A stretch of DNA of 64,000 nucleotides from Mesorhabditis belari. Lineage: Eukaryota; Nematoda; Chromadorea; Rhabditida; Rhabditidae. Below the pieces are notes generated by a model. The model did no database searches. It had not been told where the DNA came from and worked only from the letters and a program-made list of their open reading frames with translations. Location of the stretch: positions 8,921,501 through 8,985,500 of the forward strand of contig CAUEEP010000743.1 of assembly GCA_958450365.1 (NCBI GenBank). Reading direction: 5' to 3'. How positions within the stretch are numbered: the stretch's first letter is position 1; every line of letters starts with the position of its first letter. Of this stretch, positions 10,994 to 21,908 are shown one piece after another. The position numbers and the translations under genes were made by a program.

Positions 10994-12702
10994 TTATCCA
11001 AAAAATCGAGCCGCTGAATCGAAAAGAGCATTTGGTGGAGCTTGAGGGATGCCGAACGCTCGTCCAAACTGAAAACCAATCGAAAGATATTACTTTTTAA
11101 AAAAAATTAAGCCTTCTTTACATTAAATCTATTGAATATCTATAGATTTTAATAACAAAAAAAACCTGTTCGGCGCCCGAGTACAGTGCTTGTGCTCCCC
11201 CATAGGCGAGTCGCCCGCCGGCTGCTGCCCAATTCTGAAAAGGAAATTTTTCAATAAAAATCGCTAGCTTTTTGATTTAACTTATTTTACATTAGTATTC
11301 AAATAGGCAACTATGAAAGATGAGATCTAATCTCCGCTTTTTAAAGGCTCACATTCATCCCTTCTGGCACGGGTATCTGTGAACTGGCCGCATTGTAGGC
11401 CTCTTGGAAACCATTCTCAGGTCGTTGAATGGGCAGTTCGCCTGAAAATTTGAGATAAGCTTATCCAAATTGCTCCAAACCCAAATCCAAAAGCTTATCC
11501 AAAAGATAAGCAAGTTTATCCAAATTGTAAGCTTTATCAAGCAGAATATGCAACCTTTAACATATTTTACATTAGTATCCAAATAGGCAACTATGAAAGA
11601 TGAGATCTAATCTCCGCTTTTTAAAGACTCACATTCATTACATTAGTAACTACTTTAGTCAATTTTCAGTCAAAGTCAAAGTTTATTCAAAGTCAATTTT
11701 CCTTTCAAATCAAATCGAGGACTTCGGAGATAAGTTCAAGGGCTTAGCATAAATACCCCTGTGAAAAATAGTGCACGTCAAACTTTCATAGCTCAATGTA
11801 CAATGTAATATACAGTAGTTGGTTAACTCTGGTTAACTTGTCTCTTCTTGCGAAAAAATGACCTCTTTATAATCTTTTGATAGAATTTACCTTTATAATG
11901 TGGATTCTGTGGGGCGATAGGCGGTGGAGGTGTGTTTGGTAAAAGAGGAGCTTCACCAGGAAGTGCTTTCTCGCGTAATTCGATTTGATGTTCACGGAAA
12001 ACCTTTCAAAAAGAAAACCCATTGGAAAGATAAAGAATTCAATCGAGAAATGTGACAATAATGTTCTGGAGTAGGTTTTGCTAAGTTCTAGAGTATAATG
12101 TGGATTCTGTGGGGCGATAGGCGGTGGAGGTGTGTTTAGTAAAAGAGGAGCTTCACCAGCAAGTGCTTTCTCGCATAATTCGATTTGATGCTCACGGAAA
12201 ACCTTTGAAAAAGAAAACCCATCGGAAAGATAAAGAATTCAATCGTGACAATGTGACAATAATGTTCTAGAGTAGATTTTCCTAAGTGATAGTTTCCTAA
12301 GTATAGTTTCCTAAGTGGTAGTTTCCTAAGTATAGTTTCCTAAGTATAGTTTCCTAAGTATAGTTTCCTAAGTCGGTAAACTTCAGAAGAGTTCAAAGAT
12401 TGGTTAGAGTTAAATGGGCATTGAACATTTTCCCGTAAAAACGTAGCTCAATTAAATTTGAGAAATTGATCTTTATCTTTAGAATTTTATATAATTTATG
12501 TAATTATGTAATTGCTGTAAAACAAACCTCGTTTAACACGGGATCTCGATATCCGGAGATTTCATTTAGTGATGGAGTATGGTACTCGCTTGCCTAAAGG
12601 GGAAATTTTAAGAAAAAAATCTTTCTGATTTTAATTGAGCCACCCACCCACCGATGAACCCCAAAAATAAAGTGTGAATAAGGTGAGAAATACGGGAAAC
12701 AT
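10994..12702 (-). CDS. Small secreted protein with signal peptide, 153 aa
   Basis: Six exons join in phase on the minus strand: 12702-12652, 12593-12528, 12002-11891, 11441-11353, 11234-11166 and 11068-10994 (TAA). Residues 1-17 (MFPVFLTLFTLYFWGSS) form a signal peptide, with likely cleavage near the SS/AS junction. The mature part has YRDPVLNEVFREHQIELRE, a Pro-rich segment (LLPNTPPPPIAPQNPHYK), and a Gly/Ala-rich C-terminus (AAAGGRLAYGGAQALYSGAE, FGRAFGIPQAPP). No cysteines are present in the mature chain. The ATG lies 10 bases after a TTTCAG that could be a trans-splice site. The family is not recognised; secretion or a cuticle/extracellular role is inference. The second intron contains a decayed copy of exon 3. 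Confidence 0.75.
11290..11640. repeat. 75-base direct repeat inside and beside exon 4
   Basis: Two near-identical blocks begin ACATTAGTATTCAAATAGGC at 11288 and ACATTAGTATCCAAATAGGC at 11571. Each continues through a CTCACATTCAT that in the first block is the splice donor and end of exon 4 (11353). The second block is intronic, a partial duplication of the exon/intron boundary. Confidence 0.6.
12094..12202 (-). pseudogene. Decayed duplicate of exon 3 of the secreted-protein gene
   Basis: This block repeats 11891-12002 plus flanks (about 170 bases). The translated frame is still open but has substitutions (ELREKALPGEAPLLPNT becomes ELCEKALAGEAPLLLNT). The splice donor is destroyed: TATAAAG|GTAAAT in the true exon corresponds to TATACTCTAG here. 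It is therefore a tandem exon duplication that is probably skipped. Confidence 0.65.
12286..12375. repeat. Tandem TAGTTTCCTAAG repeat
   Basis: Seven or so copies of a 12-14 base unit (AGTATAGTTTCCTA) in intron 2 of the secreted-protein gene. Confidence 0.8.
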
Positions 12703-12744
12703 TTTGAGAGATCTGAAATCAAATGGGTTTTTGACGTTTTTTAT

Positions 12745-12795
12745 GCAGAAAATGCAGAAAATGCAGAAAATGCAGAAAATGCAGAAATGCAGAAA
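12745..12795. repeat. (GCAGAAAAT)n tandem repeat
   Basis: Five copies of a 9-base unit just upstream of the secreted-protein gene. Confidence 0.8.
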
Positions 12796-12799
12796 AATC

Positions 12800-13271
12800 T
12801 AGTGAAATTTGTTGCAAAAATGATCTAAAGAAATAAGTATTTTAAATAGAACAATAAATTTACAAAAAATATTCAAACTATCGACTTTCTTGAGGCGGTT
12901 TTCTGAGGGTGAAATTTGCGATCGTTTTCAAAGAGGTAATTGGGAGAAATTGAGAAGAGAAAGAAAAGAGAATGGACGAAGAACCCGTTTTGATCTTTCT
13001 TTTTCATTTCTTTTCATTTTCCTTTTATTCTAGAGGTCGAGAAAATGAATGTGAATGAAAGAGAGAGAGACATTCGATCACTGAAAGAGAGGCATTCTCT
13101 TTATGGAGTCACAAACAATCTCATCGTTCGTCATTCTTTCAATAGCTTGTGAGGATTCGAGTTTCTTCAGAACATAAAAAAACTACAGTAGGCACAAAGA
13201 AAATGTTGATATCTAAACTGATTACCTAAACTGTTTTTTTGGTATTATAAGATAAAGAACAAAGGATTGTA
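12800..13271. other. Probable promoter-side spacer, no gene seen
   Basis: AT-rich, with a GA-rich stretch (GAAAGAGAGAGAGACATTC, near 13058) upstream of the minus-strand gene. No exon is recognisable. Confidence 0.35.
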
Positions 13272-13735
13272 TTGGGTTGGTGAAATGAAAACTGTGGGAC
13301 TTTGAACTACAATTTATTCAGCATAAAACCATGAATTCATTCGAAATAATTTCCATTATTATGGACGACTTCTGCCCATTTTACAGGCAATTTGCGGATT
13401 CCTCTTTCGTGGTAGGATTTTGGTTTTGAATCGAAAAACTTTCAAAGCCAATTTCTGACTGCTTCTTCCGAATCGAAGTGTTCTCTCGCAAGCTCATTAC
13501 TCATGATCCGGAATAAATAGTAATCAAAAGGTCCCGACTGTATAGGGAATGCGCCAAAAGTGCCCAAACAAGGCTATTTATTTTAGAGCGAGTCAGTTTT
13601 GCAACATGAGGGCGCGCGTTGTCGTGGATGAGAACGATCTTTGACGTGGAGGGCCTATTCTTCTTTAGGGATCTCAAGGTACTTCGAGGGATTGTACCTC
13701 TATTAATTCGTTTTTAAATCGTGTCAACAAATCAC
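13272..13735 (-). mobile_element. Mariner remnant with transposase C-terminal piece
   Basis: The right-hand end sequence TTGGGTTGGTGAAATGAAAA begins at 13272 after TA. Read on the minus strand, 13560-13660 encodes the DD34D region: KIVLIHDNARPHVAKLTR, followed by degenerate sequence ending like NQNPTTKEESA. The HDNARPH motif supplies the second catalytic Asp of mariner transposases. Stops are frequent, so it is a fossil. It shares ends with the copies at 13928, 19767 and 39064. Confidence 0.75.
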
Positions 13736-13927
13736 TATGCTAGAAAGAGTATTACTGAGAACAGCGCTGAATATCTTTAGTTTCATTTGATTGGGAACCG
13801 AATTGCGGCCAGAGCTTGTCCAAAACCGTAAACATTAAAAAAACAGTCTGAACTTTAGCAAGTATTATCTTCTTGTTAGCTGTAGCCACAGTAATTCCGT
13901 AAACTACAGTACTTATAGTCAATACTA

Positions 13928-14121
13928 TTGGATTGGTGAAATGAAAACTGCGAGACTTTGAACTAAAATTTATTGAAAATAAAACCATAAATTCATTCGA
14001 AATAATTTCCATTATTATTGATGACTTCTGCTCATTTTACAGGCATATTTGCGGATTCCTCTTTCATGGTAGGATTTTGGTTTTGAATCGAAAAACTTTC
14101 AAAGCCAATTCACCAACTCAA
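13928..14121. mobile_element. Short mariner deletion derivative
   Basis: Ends TTGGATTGGTGAAATG and CATTTCACCAACCCAA-like (AATTCACCAACTCAA) lie between TA dinucleotides, with only about 190 bases between them. The interior matches the 3' end of the neighbouring mariner, so it is an internally deleted copy. Confidence 0.6.
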
Positions 14122-14276
14122 TATTATGTATACTTTGAGCTCAAAAACGAGTAAACGAATCCTTTTTTGTGCACTCGATCTCTAGTTTTGGATTGAGTAA
14201 ATTGAAAATCTTACATAATTTCCTCAAAATTTGCATATAAAACCCGTCTCGTTCACGCGAAACAAGTTTATTGAAC

Positions 14277-14510
14277 ATTTGATACACGTCCCACCTCATT
14301 TCCCATCAACAATCTAACTTTAAACTCAAATATCTTGGTGTTGAGCCGTTGAATTTAAATCTTCTTAATATCATTAAATGCACCAAGTCTTTCTCTATCG
14401 ATTGGTACAAAAAACTATTGAAATTGAAAAGCTCAAAACCAAGAAATTTGAGCTCAAAGTTGGATTGCCGATGGGAAAAGAAAAGGGACGCGTCTCAAAT
14501 GTCTCAAAAT
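14277..14510. repeat. Fold-back element, copy 1
   Basis: Arms TTTGATACACGTCCCACC...CAATCTAACTTT and their complement (about 14465-14510) surround a loop with TCTTTCTCTATCGATTGGTA. The same structure, with the loop nearly unchanged, recurs at 38011-38240. No protein is encoded. A (TTTCATTTCCAT)n run follows at 14527-14563. Confidence 0.7.
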
Positions 14511-14698
14511 CGGAACAAAAACTATTTCAATTTCCATTTTCATTTCCATTTTCATTTCCATTTTAACAAATCCATGTGCAGCAAAGCATTTATTTGATCT
14601 TTAATTTATAAAAACACATATAAACCCGTGAATTTCAAAGTTCAATGGCACTTTTTGAGGGTGTGTTTAGAGATTTTCTTTCAATTCTTTCAATGCTT

Positions 14699-17600
14699 TC
14701 AAACCATCTCTTCGTGGGAAAAGTTCTCATCGAAAGAAAGGCGAATAAAGCGACGAGGTTTCATTGGAGAATCCATTAGGCTTGAATCCACCTGCAATTT
14801 CTGAATGAACAAAGAGTTTTGAAGTGGTTTCTTTAAATTTTATTCAACAACTCTAGAAGGGTTACCGTAACTAAGCTATTTTCGTAGCAAACAACAGTCC
14901 TTATCCTTTAGTCCGTTTTCTGAAGCATCAACGATCGAAATTCTATCGTAGATTAGACAAAAAAACAAAGCAGAACTACGGTCGTTTTCAATAATCAGCA
15001 CATTTTAGAAAGCGAACATCTAGCAGCTAAGCTACGGTAACTTTTCTCGAGTGCATCTTTTAGAAAACTTTTTAAAAACAACTGGTGTGGTTTATTAATT
15101 ATTTTTAGTTTACAATTGAATTTTCTGTTTGAACTCTGTTAGAGTTTTTATTCTGAAATATAGCATGCGTTAGATGGACAATTTTGAGCTATTTTTTTGA
15201 TAGATAAAGTAAATAAATGACGTGCATAAAAATTCAATTAAAAGCCAATAACATAAAGCATCGAGAAAGATGAGCGCGGCTGATTGTTGCTATTTTTCCG
15301 ATTGATTCTTATATTGTATTTCTACAAAGGTCTCTAATGTAAAGCCAAATATTAAAAATGTTGATGTGAAAGGAAAAGCTTCACATGTGCAAACTGGTTT
15401 ACTAAATTTCGTTCTGGGGATAAATCCTTGAAGAAAAAAGAGGTCATTATCCAGCAGTCCACGCTGCAGCTTCAAACCAATAACAGCCTTTCTTTCCAAT
15501 CAAAACATTTATCTAGTGTCTCTAGTGTTCAGCTAATATTGAGGATTTTTATGTGGAAAGATCAGCTCCACTAAGGACATATGCAAACTGGTTTACTAAA
15601 TTTCGTTCTAGGGATAAATCCTTGAAGAAAAAAAGGGAGAAAAGGGGATTATCCAGCAGTTCAGCTGCAGCTTGGCTGTGTTGAAAATCACATTTTTGGG
15701 TGTCTATGGAGTCCAAGTTCGTAATTTCCATTTAAGCTCAAGCTTATACAAATGAATTTTCGAGTATTATTGTATGATAAACTAATAAATGTTTCGCTAG
15801 AGAAGAAAGGCTGTTATTGGTTTGAAGCTGCAGCGTGGACTGCTGGATAATGACTCCCTTTTTCTTCAAGGATTTATCCCCAGAACGAAATTTCGTAAAC
15901 CAGTTTGCACATGTGAAGCTTTTCCTTTCACATCAACATTTTTAATATATAGCTTTACATTAGAGGTCTTTATAGAAATACAATATAAGAATCAATCCGA
16001 AAAATAGCAATATTTCAATAATCACCAAATAAAATTTGGTTCTTTTATCGTTTTTATCTTACATGATTACAGAGTTTGAAAAGATTATTGTAGAAAAGAA
16101 AGAAAAGTCAATTACTAACTAATAGATCAATCAATCAAGCTGCAGAATAGAAAAAAAAAAGCAAGGGGTTTTGCGTTAAAAATTCCAGGCTTTATTTTCT
16201 ATTTTGCACTACTGCATTTGTTAATTACCCTACAAATTAGTTGTTCACACGCATTCACTAATATTTTAACACATTATTTATATAAGATTGCAAAAAAGAT
16301 TGCAAAAAAATATAGATTGCATTCTTTATAGATTGCAAAAAAAGGTCGGTTTTTGGCAAATCTTGGTTTCCATCAAAGCTACAGTACTTCAGTCTTGTTG
16401 ACTGGGTTTTCTAAAATGTATCACCTTTTGAAAACTATTGCAATTCACTAGTTTTAATCAATTTATCGACTTTCAGTATGATTTTTTTTGGTGATGAAAG
16501 GTAACTAAAGATTAAGATAGCTTTTGAAAGTTTATCTGGTTTAGAACCAGATCAACTTTCGTCAAATCCATCAAAAGTTGATCTGGTCCACGTCCAGTTG
16601 ATCTGGTTGATCTGGTTCTAAACCAGATCAATCAGATCAACTGATTCTAAACCAGATCAACCAGATCAACCAGATCAACCAGATCAACCAGATCAACTGG
16701 TTCTAAACCAGATCAACCAGATCAACCAGATCAACCAGATCAACCAGATCAACTGGTTCTAAACCAGATCAACCAGATCAACCAGATCAACCAGATCAAC
16801 CAGATCAACCAGATCAACTGGTTCTAAACCAGATCAACCAGATCAACCAGATCAACCAGATCAACCAGATCAACTGATTCTAAACCAGATCAACCAGATC
16901 AACCAGATCAACTGGTTCTAAACCAGATCAACCAGATCAACCAGATCAACCAGATCAACTGCTTCTAAACCAGATCAACTTTTCGAACCAGTTTAAAACC
17001 AGATCAACTGGACGTAGACTTTTTTCCCTTTAAATGTGCTACCGAGATTTGCCAACCCCAATTTGCTTACTATCGGTTGCATTCTTATGAAATCTCTACC
17101 GTAATCGATGGTCGATGCGGTGGCAGTTGATTGGAGATTTTATTCGACGATCTTCTCCTTTCCTTTTCTTGTCCTTTTTCTTGTCCTTTCTCCAGTCCAC
17201 CTGGTTGTTGTTTTTGTAAGAGCGCTGTTCCCAATGCCATCAACAAATTAGCATATTGACCGCCTCCTCCCGCGTCATCAGCGGCTCCATCGCCCAGCTA
17301 CAACGAGGTTTTGGGAAAATTTCTTTTTGCATTTCTAGTGAAAAATTTCGACACTTCACTATGGGATTGCTCTTTTGATGGAAAATTGTAAAGACGGGCA
17401 TTTGAGAGACTCAACTTTGAGAGACTTTAATGTATTCCAATGTGTTCTAATGTATTTTAATGTATTTTAATGTATTCTAATGTATTCTATTGTATTCTAT
17501 TGTATTCTATTGTATTCTAATGTATTCTAATGTATTCTAATGTATTTTAATGTAATCCTTCTTAAAAATTCACTTTATGCTTGGGAAAACATAAAACCCA

Positions 17601-18336
17601 CCATTTCTAGTGTACAGAAACGGTTTGAAACGTTTTTTGAAGTGCACCAGAAGGGAAGTGTTTACATTTAGAATAAAGAATAGCTATAGAATAGCTTCTA
17701 GATAAATTCTCGTTTCTTAAATCGATCTTTACATTTTTCCAAAAAGCAATCCCATTTTCTTCACATCTTTCATTCTCTTCTATTCGTGCTCAAACAATGA
17801 TAGAGAAATTTTTAGAAGTTCAAACTTGCAAGAAAACTCGGAAAGCCAGAACGAAGAAAAACGAAGAAGAGATTTTTTGAGAACGTGCAATTAGAAGAGA
17901 AAGAATTTTCATCAAAATTCAACAATTAGAGAAGAACTGCACTTCATTGAACTTGCATTCATTCAAAGAAATCTTTTTTTTTAAAATTGATCTTTGCAAT
18001 CTTTGCAACTTTTTTTTGCATAACTTGCCAAATTTACATACTGCTCAAAACTCACTAAATGAATTAAAGTTGATTGATTGAAGAGTTAAAGAGTTCAAAG
18101 AAAATGTCAAAAATGCAAAAAATACCTCTAAATCATCGGTGGAACCAGTTCGGACGTCACTTTGAGTGAATTTCGAGTGATTGTAACCCTAGAAATTGAT
18201 GAATTTGGTTTTAAGGTCAAAGGTTTTATGTAAAAAAAATAAAACTGTATGATTTGATGATTTCTGTCCCTCAACGAACCCAGTAATTGGCAAAGAAGAG
18301 ACATTTCTTGAGCTGGAGAGCGAACTCGCACCGTAA
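14699..18336 (-). CDS. Hypothetical Ser/Lys-rich protein, four visible exons
   Basis: Exons on the minus strand are about 18336-18246, 18188-18126, 17297-17100 and 14791-14699 (TGA); every junction is phase 0. Exon 1 is Ser-rich (SYGASSLSSSRNVSSLPITG), exon 2 polar (HSKFTQSDVRTGSTDDLE). Exon 3 starts LGDGAADDAGGGGQYANLLM, then QKQQPGGLEKGQEKGQEKE and a basic patch. Exon 4 ends RRFIRLSFDENFSHEEMV. The protein looks soluble, mostly disordered and intracellular. The first exon's 5' edge and the true start are not resolved, and its donor (ACA|GTTTTA) is weak. The last intron is about 2.3 kb and contains a palindrome and a minisatellite. The family is not recognised. Confidence 0.55.
15283..16012. 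repeat. Inverted repeat with third partial copy
   Basis: Arms 15283-15500 and 15798-16012 are reverse complements (TATTTTTCCGATTGATTCTT at the outer end; CAGCAGTCCACGCTGCAGC near the inner end). A third, partial copy at 15571-15690 has the same TGCAAACTGGTTTACTAAAT core in the left-arm orientation. It sits in the long intron of the Ser/Lys-rich gene. Confidence 0.8.
16013..16540. other. Intronic AT-rich stretch
   Basis: No gene seen; a short duplicated ATTGCAAAAAA motif occurs near 16290-16350. Confidence 0.35.
16545..17012. repeat. CCAGATCAA minisatellite with higher-order structure
   Basis: The 9-base unit CCAGATCAA is repeated in blocks of three to six, separated by the spacer CTGGTTCTAAACCAGATCAA. 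The block is bounded by inverted versions of the unit (TTGATCTGG at about 16568-16615), so the array edge can form a hairpin. Confidence 0.9.
17430..17555. repeat. (TGTATTCTAA)n tandem repeat
   Basis: About twelve imperfect 10-base units alternating TGTATTCTAA, TGTATTTTAA and TGTATTCTAT. Confidence 0.85.
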
Positions 18337-18419
18337 CTGTTTTTGACATGAAACATAAATGGGAAGACGGAGAGCACCGGCAATAATTGTCAATAAAGAA
18401 ACCTGGAGTTGAGTTTGTT

Positions 18420-18545
18420 TGTTTGTTTTAGGTTTTTAGTAATACTTGCAATTCAATTGAAATTGTAAGTTTGGCTGTTTTCCCTTCTGAAGGTTTTTAG
18501 TAATACTTGCAATTCAATTGCAGTTGTAAGTTTGGCTGTTTTCCC
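18420..18545. repeat. 62-base tandem duplication
   Basis: The block starting AGGTTTTTAGTAATACTTGC at 18431 is repeated at 18493 with one small change. Confidence 0.6.
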
Positions 18546-18887
18546 CTCTACGACAAATCTTTCATTTTCAAGTTAGACATTAGAAAAATACTTAACAAGT
18601 GCATTATTCGAAAACGTGGAAAAAGCTATCGTGAGCTATCGTGAGCTTGACTTTATTGACGATGAATTGGACTTGAAATCTGCTTCTATTTATTGTTATT
18701 GAATATTTCAAACCCACCACATCTACAGCGAACAAATAGAAAACGGGAAATTCCTCTTGAAGTTGTTGAATATCAAAATATTCCCATATTGTTACAATCT
18801 GAAAAACTAATTTGTTTAAAAGATTGATTTTTTTTATTATTCTTTTAGATTTTAGATGTTTCAGATCAGATCAGATCAACTTTTTTT

Positions 18888-19766
18888 TTTCTAGTAATTA
18901 AGTTAGACATTAACAAAAAGTTTTATTTTAGAGCTCTACAAGCTTTTAGTTTTTAGCTAATAAGAACAATAACAATTTCCAATAAGAACTGCCAGAATTT
19001 GGAATCGACTCCCCAGAGTTTTGAGAGAGTCCAATAGTCTCGAAACCTTTAAATTATCTGTAGATGATCTTGATCTTGAAGCTCTAGTGGATCCTTGACG
19101 TTATCTGTGCTACCCACATTTTACAGATATTATACCGTGTTTCTTTTTATCGGCTCTTTTCGTGTTATGTGTATGAATTGATGTGTTTTAATCTTAAATC
19201 CAGCGCACTTTATCTCAGGTCCTGAATAAAGTATCTATATAATAGTTTTTAGTTAATAGTTTTTAGCTAATAGTTTTTAGTTAATAGTTTTTAGTTAATA
19301 GTTTTTAGCTAATAGTTTTTAGCTAAAGCTTTTAGCTATACAATAAGAATAGAAAGCTATCAATCAAAAAGTTAATTGATTAAAGCAAAAAAAAAATTTT
19401 CACTAACCACATTCAGAAAATTTGATAAAAGATAAGTGAAGACGACGAGCAAAAGGGTACGCGTTGCGGCACGGACTCGTTGCTGAATTTATTTTTGTTT
19501 ATTTCGACAATTTTGTTGGACTAGAGCTCTACAAGTTTTTAGTTTTTAGTTTTATATAATAGTTTTTCGATAATATACAATAAAAATAGAAAGCTATCAA
19601 TTGGAAAGTTACTTGGTTATAGCATTTAAAAAAATACTTTCAACTTCGCCTTGAGAGTTTTTGTTCATTTAAACGGCATGAATTGCTGTCAATATCAATT
19701 TTACAAGAAATGTAATCTAGTTTTTAGCCAACTAGTTTGTTTTGTCACTCTTTATCCACTATTGTA
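18888..19766. repeat. Dispersed segment, copy 1 (paired with 38685-39063)
   Basis: TCTAGTAATTAAGTTAGACATTAAC followed by TAGTTTTTAGCTAA tandem units, then CAATAAGAATAGAAAGCTAT and a tail ending just before a mariner at 19767. The same order, including the same mariner family next door, is found at 38685-39867. This copy contains the LINE insertion at about 18985-19235 that the other copy lacks. Confidence 0.7.
18985..19235 (+). mobile_element. 5'-truncated LINE: reverse-transcriptase C-terminus plus 3' tail
   Basis: An open frame of 37 codons ends at TGA 19096-19098. It reads RTARIWNRLPRVLRESNSLE and onward to DLDLEALVDP. The WNRLPxxLRES pattern is typical of the extreme C-terminus of non-LTR retrotransposon polymerases. 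A 137-base 3' UTR with AATAAAGTATCT follows, matching 10108-10250. The rest of the element is missing, so it is a dead-on-arrival copy. Confidence 0.7.
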
Positions 19767-20285
19767 TTGGGTTGGTAAATTGAAAACTGCCGGCTATTGT
19801 CATATGTGACAGTTTGAGCACTTTCTTCAAAAGAAACCCCTATTGGTGTCAATGGAAAAGTTGTAGAGAATCAAAAATCAAGCTTATATCCAAATTTTCA
19901 GAACGATTCAAAAACTGGTTTTCAAGAAATGCGAAATTTACGAATTTTCACAAAACTTGCATTTTAAGCGAAACTACCAAGTGTATCTTTTTGGAAATTT
20001 GGCTATAAGCCTCATTTTTGATTCTCTACAACTTTTCTATTGACACCAAAATGGGTTTCTTTTGAAGAAAGTGCTCAAACTGGGACATCTCCAGTCCTCC
20101 ATTTTTGAGTCTCACACTTGTCTCACACACAAACCAAAATCCTACTGCGAAAGAGGAATCCGCAAACTGCCTGTAAAATGGGCAGAAGTCGTCAATAATA
20201 ATGGAAATGATTTGGAATGAATTCATGGTTTTATATTGAATAAATTTTAGTTCAAAGTCCCGCAGTTTTCATTTCACCAACCCAA
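19767..20285. mobile_element. Mariner deletion derivative (519 bases)
   Basis: Flanked by TA, with ends TTGGGTTGGTAAATTGAAAA and TTTTCATTTCACCAACCCAA. The interior has an inverted pair around CAAAAATCAAGCTTATATCC and its complement (20000-20030), and no intact transposase. It is about 60% as long as the related 804-base copy at 39064. Confidence 0.75.
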
Positions 20286-20779
20286 TAGAATCAATATTTA
20301 ATGGAATATTTGTAGAATTTCCTTTCCCCTCACTCACTTTCCGTTTTGCTTCGCTCAATTTCTGCACGTTGAGGTAATGAAAATCGGTTCGACGATAGGC
20401 AAAAATAATTCTAAAATTAGAATTTCTGAATTAATTTTTAAAAGTATAAGTGATTTTTTTTGTTATTTCAATAAATTACCCGATGTTGAGGACGAGAAGG
20501 AGAAAAAATGGCAACAAAATTGTGACAATGTTGCGAAAAAGAACTTTCCAATAAGTGGCGTATGTCTAGAAATGGGAAAAAACGTTTAAAACTAATCAAA
20601 TTGTTCAATTCAATGATCAATTCAATGATCTTTGATTTATCTATTCAAGTTTAATCAATGTTTTACAAATAACTTGTTAGAGTTTTTCAAGATTTATCTT
20701 TTACTTGATTCCTTGCGAATTCTGAGACATCGATCACCCATTGCGTCATGAAACCTTCGCATTGCTTATCAAATGTCCA

Positions 20780-20900
20780 CTGAAAGATTGGATTTGGATT
20801 CTGGATTTGGATTCTGGATTTGGATTCTGGATTTGGATTCTGGATTTGGATTCTGGATTTGGATTCTGGATTTGGATTCTGGATTTGGATTCTGGATTTG
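20780..20900. repeat. 12-base GGATTCTGGATTT tandem repeat
   Basis: Nine perfect or near-perfect copies of TTCTGGATTTGGA. The array is open in several frames (WILDLDSGFGF), but only because 12 is a multiple of 3; I do not call a gene. Confidence 0.9.
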
Positions 20901-21109
20901 CAAATCCAATCATTTTTTTTGATTCTGGATTCGATTTGTTCAGTTTTAATGTAAAAGAGTTAACCAAATACTACTTTGGAAGTTTTCAGCAGTTTTTTTT
21001 CTTAAGGTTTATAGCTTGTTAACCTCTTGGCCGATCTTAGTCCCCATGGCCGACTGGCTAAGACCCTAGTACTAAAACTGGCTAATACTGGCTAAGATCC
21101 TTGTCCCTG

Positions 21110-21775
21110 TACTAATAGATTTATTCACTCGAATAATATGATACAAACAAGACACAAGTACAATCCTTAAATGTAGGGAAGAAAAAGCTATATTGAAAAA
21201 AAAGGGAAAAAAGAATGAAGACCCAGCCGGCCGAATTGAACCCTTGAGCTTCCGGCTCGGTCTGATGATTCTTTTTTTTTCTTTCCTACATTTAAGGATT
21301 GTACTTGTGCATTGTGTGTATCATATTATTCATGTGAATAAATCTATTTATTAAATAAATCTAGGGAAGAAAAAGAAGGGAAAAAGGAATCATCAGACCC
21401 AGCCGGAAGCTCAAGGGTTCAATCCCACCGGCTGGGTCATTCCTGTGAGCTTCAGTTTTTCAAATGCAAATCAGTTTTTCAGAAGAAAAAGCAATATTGA
21501 AAAAAAGGGAAAAAAGAATGAAGAAGAAAGAACGAAGCTCAAGGGTTCAATCCCGCCGGCTGGGTCTTCATCTTTTTTCCCCTTTTTTTCAATATTGTTT
21601 TCTTTTTTCTTCCCCACGTTCTTCCCTACATTCTTCATTCTTCCCCACGTTCTTCCCTACATTCTTCATTCTTCCCTACGTTCTTCCCTACATTCTTTTT
21701 TCTTCCCTACATTTCTTCCCATTTAAGGATTGTACTTGTGTATTGTTTGTAGCATATTATTCGTATGAAGAAATC
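21110..21775. repeat. Compound palindromic element with tRNA-like box
   Basis: The block ACAAGTACAATCCTTAAATG (21158) recurs inverted at 21290 and again at 21720. The CTCAAGGGTTCAATCCCACC motif (21410) and GGGTTCAATCCCGCC (21543) resemble a Pol III B box. Runs of TTCTTCCCTACATTCTTC follow at 21600-21720. It looks like two overlapping fold-back or SINE-like copies. Confidence 0.55.
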
Positions 21776-21908
21776 TTTTTTATATTTATCCTATAAAACT
21801 AAAGATCTTTTTCATAGACTCACTCATTTCTGAATTATCCATAATAAGAAATACTTTAGTCACATTTTCTGATATCTTTAAACGAAAAAAAACAACCTTT
21901 AGTTTTAC

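Noticed and set aside
16545..17012. CRISPR-like or operator array
   Set aside because: Nine-base contiguous units without spacers; a minisatellite in an intron.
20741..21022. Asp/Leu/Phe-rich frame on + and Asn/Pro/Glu frame on -
   Set aside because: A 12-base tandem repeat, open in several frames by arithmetic.
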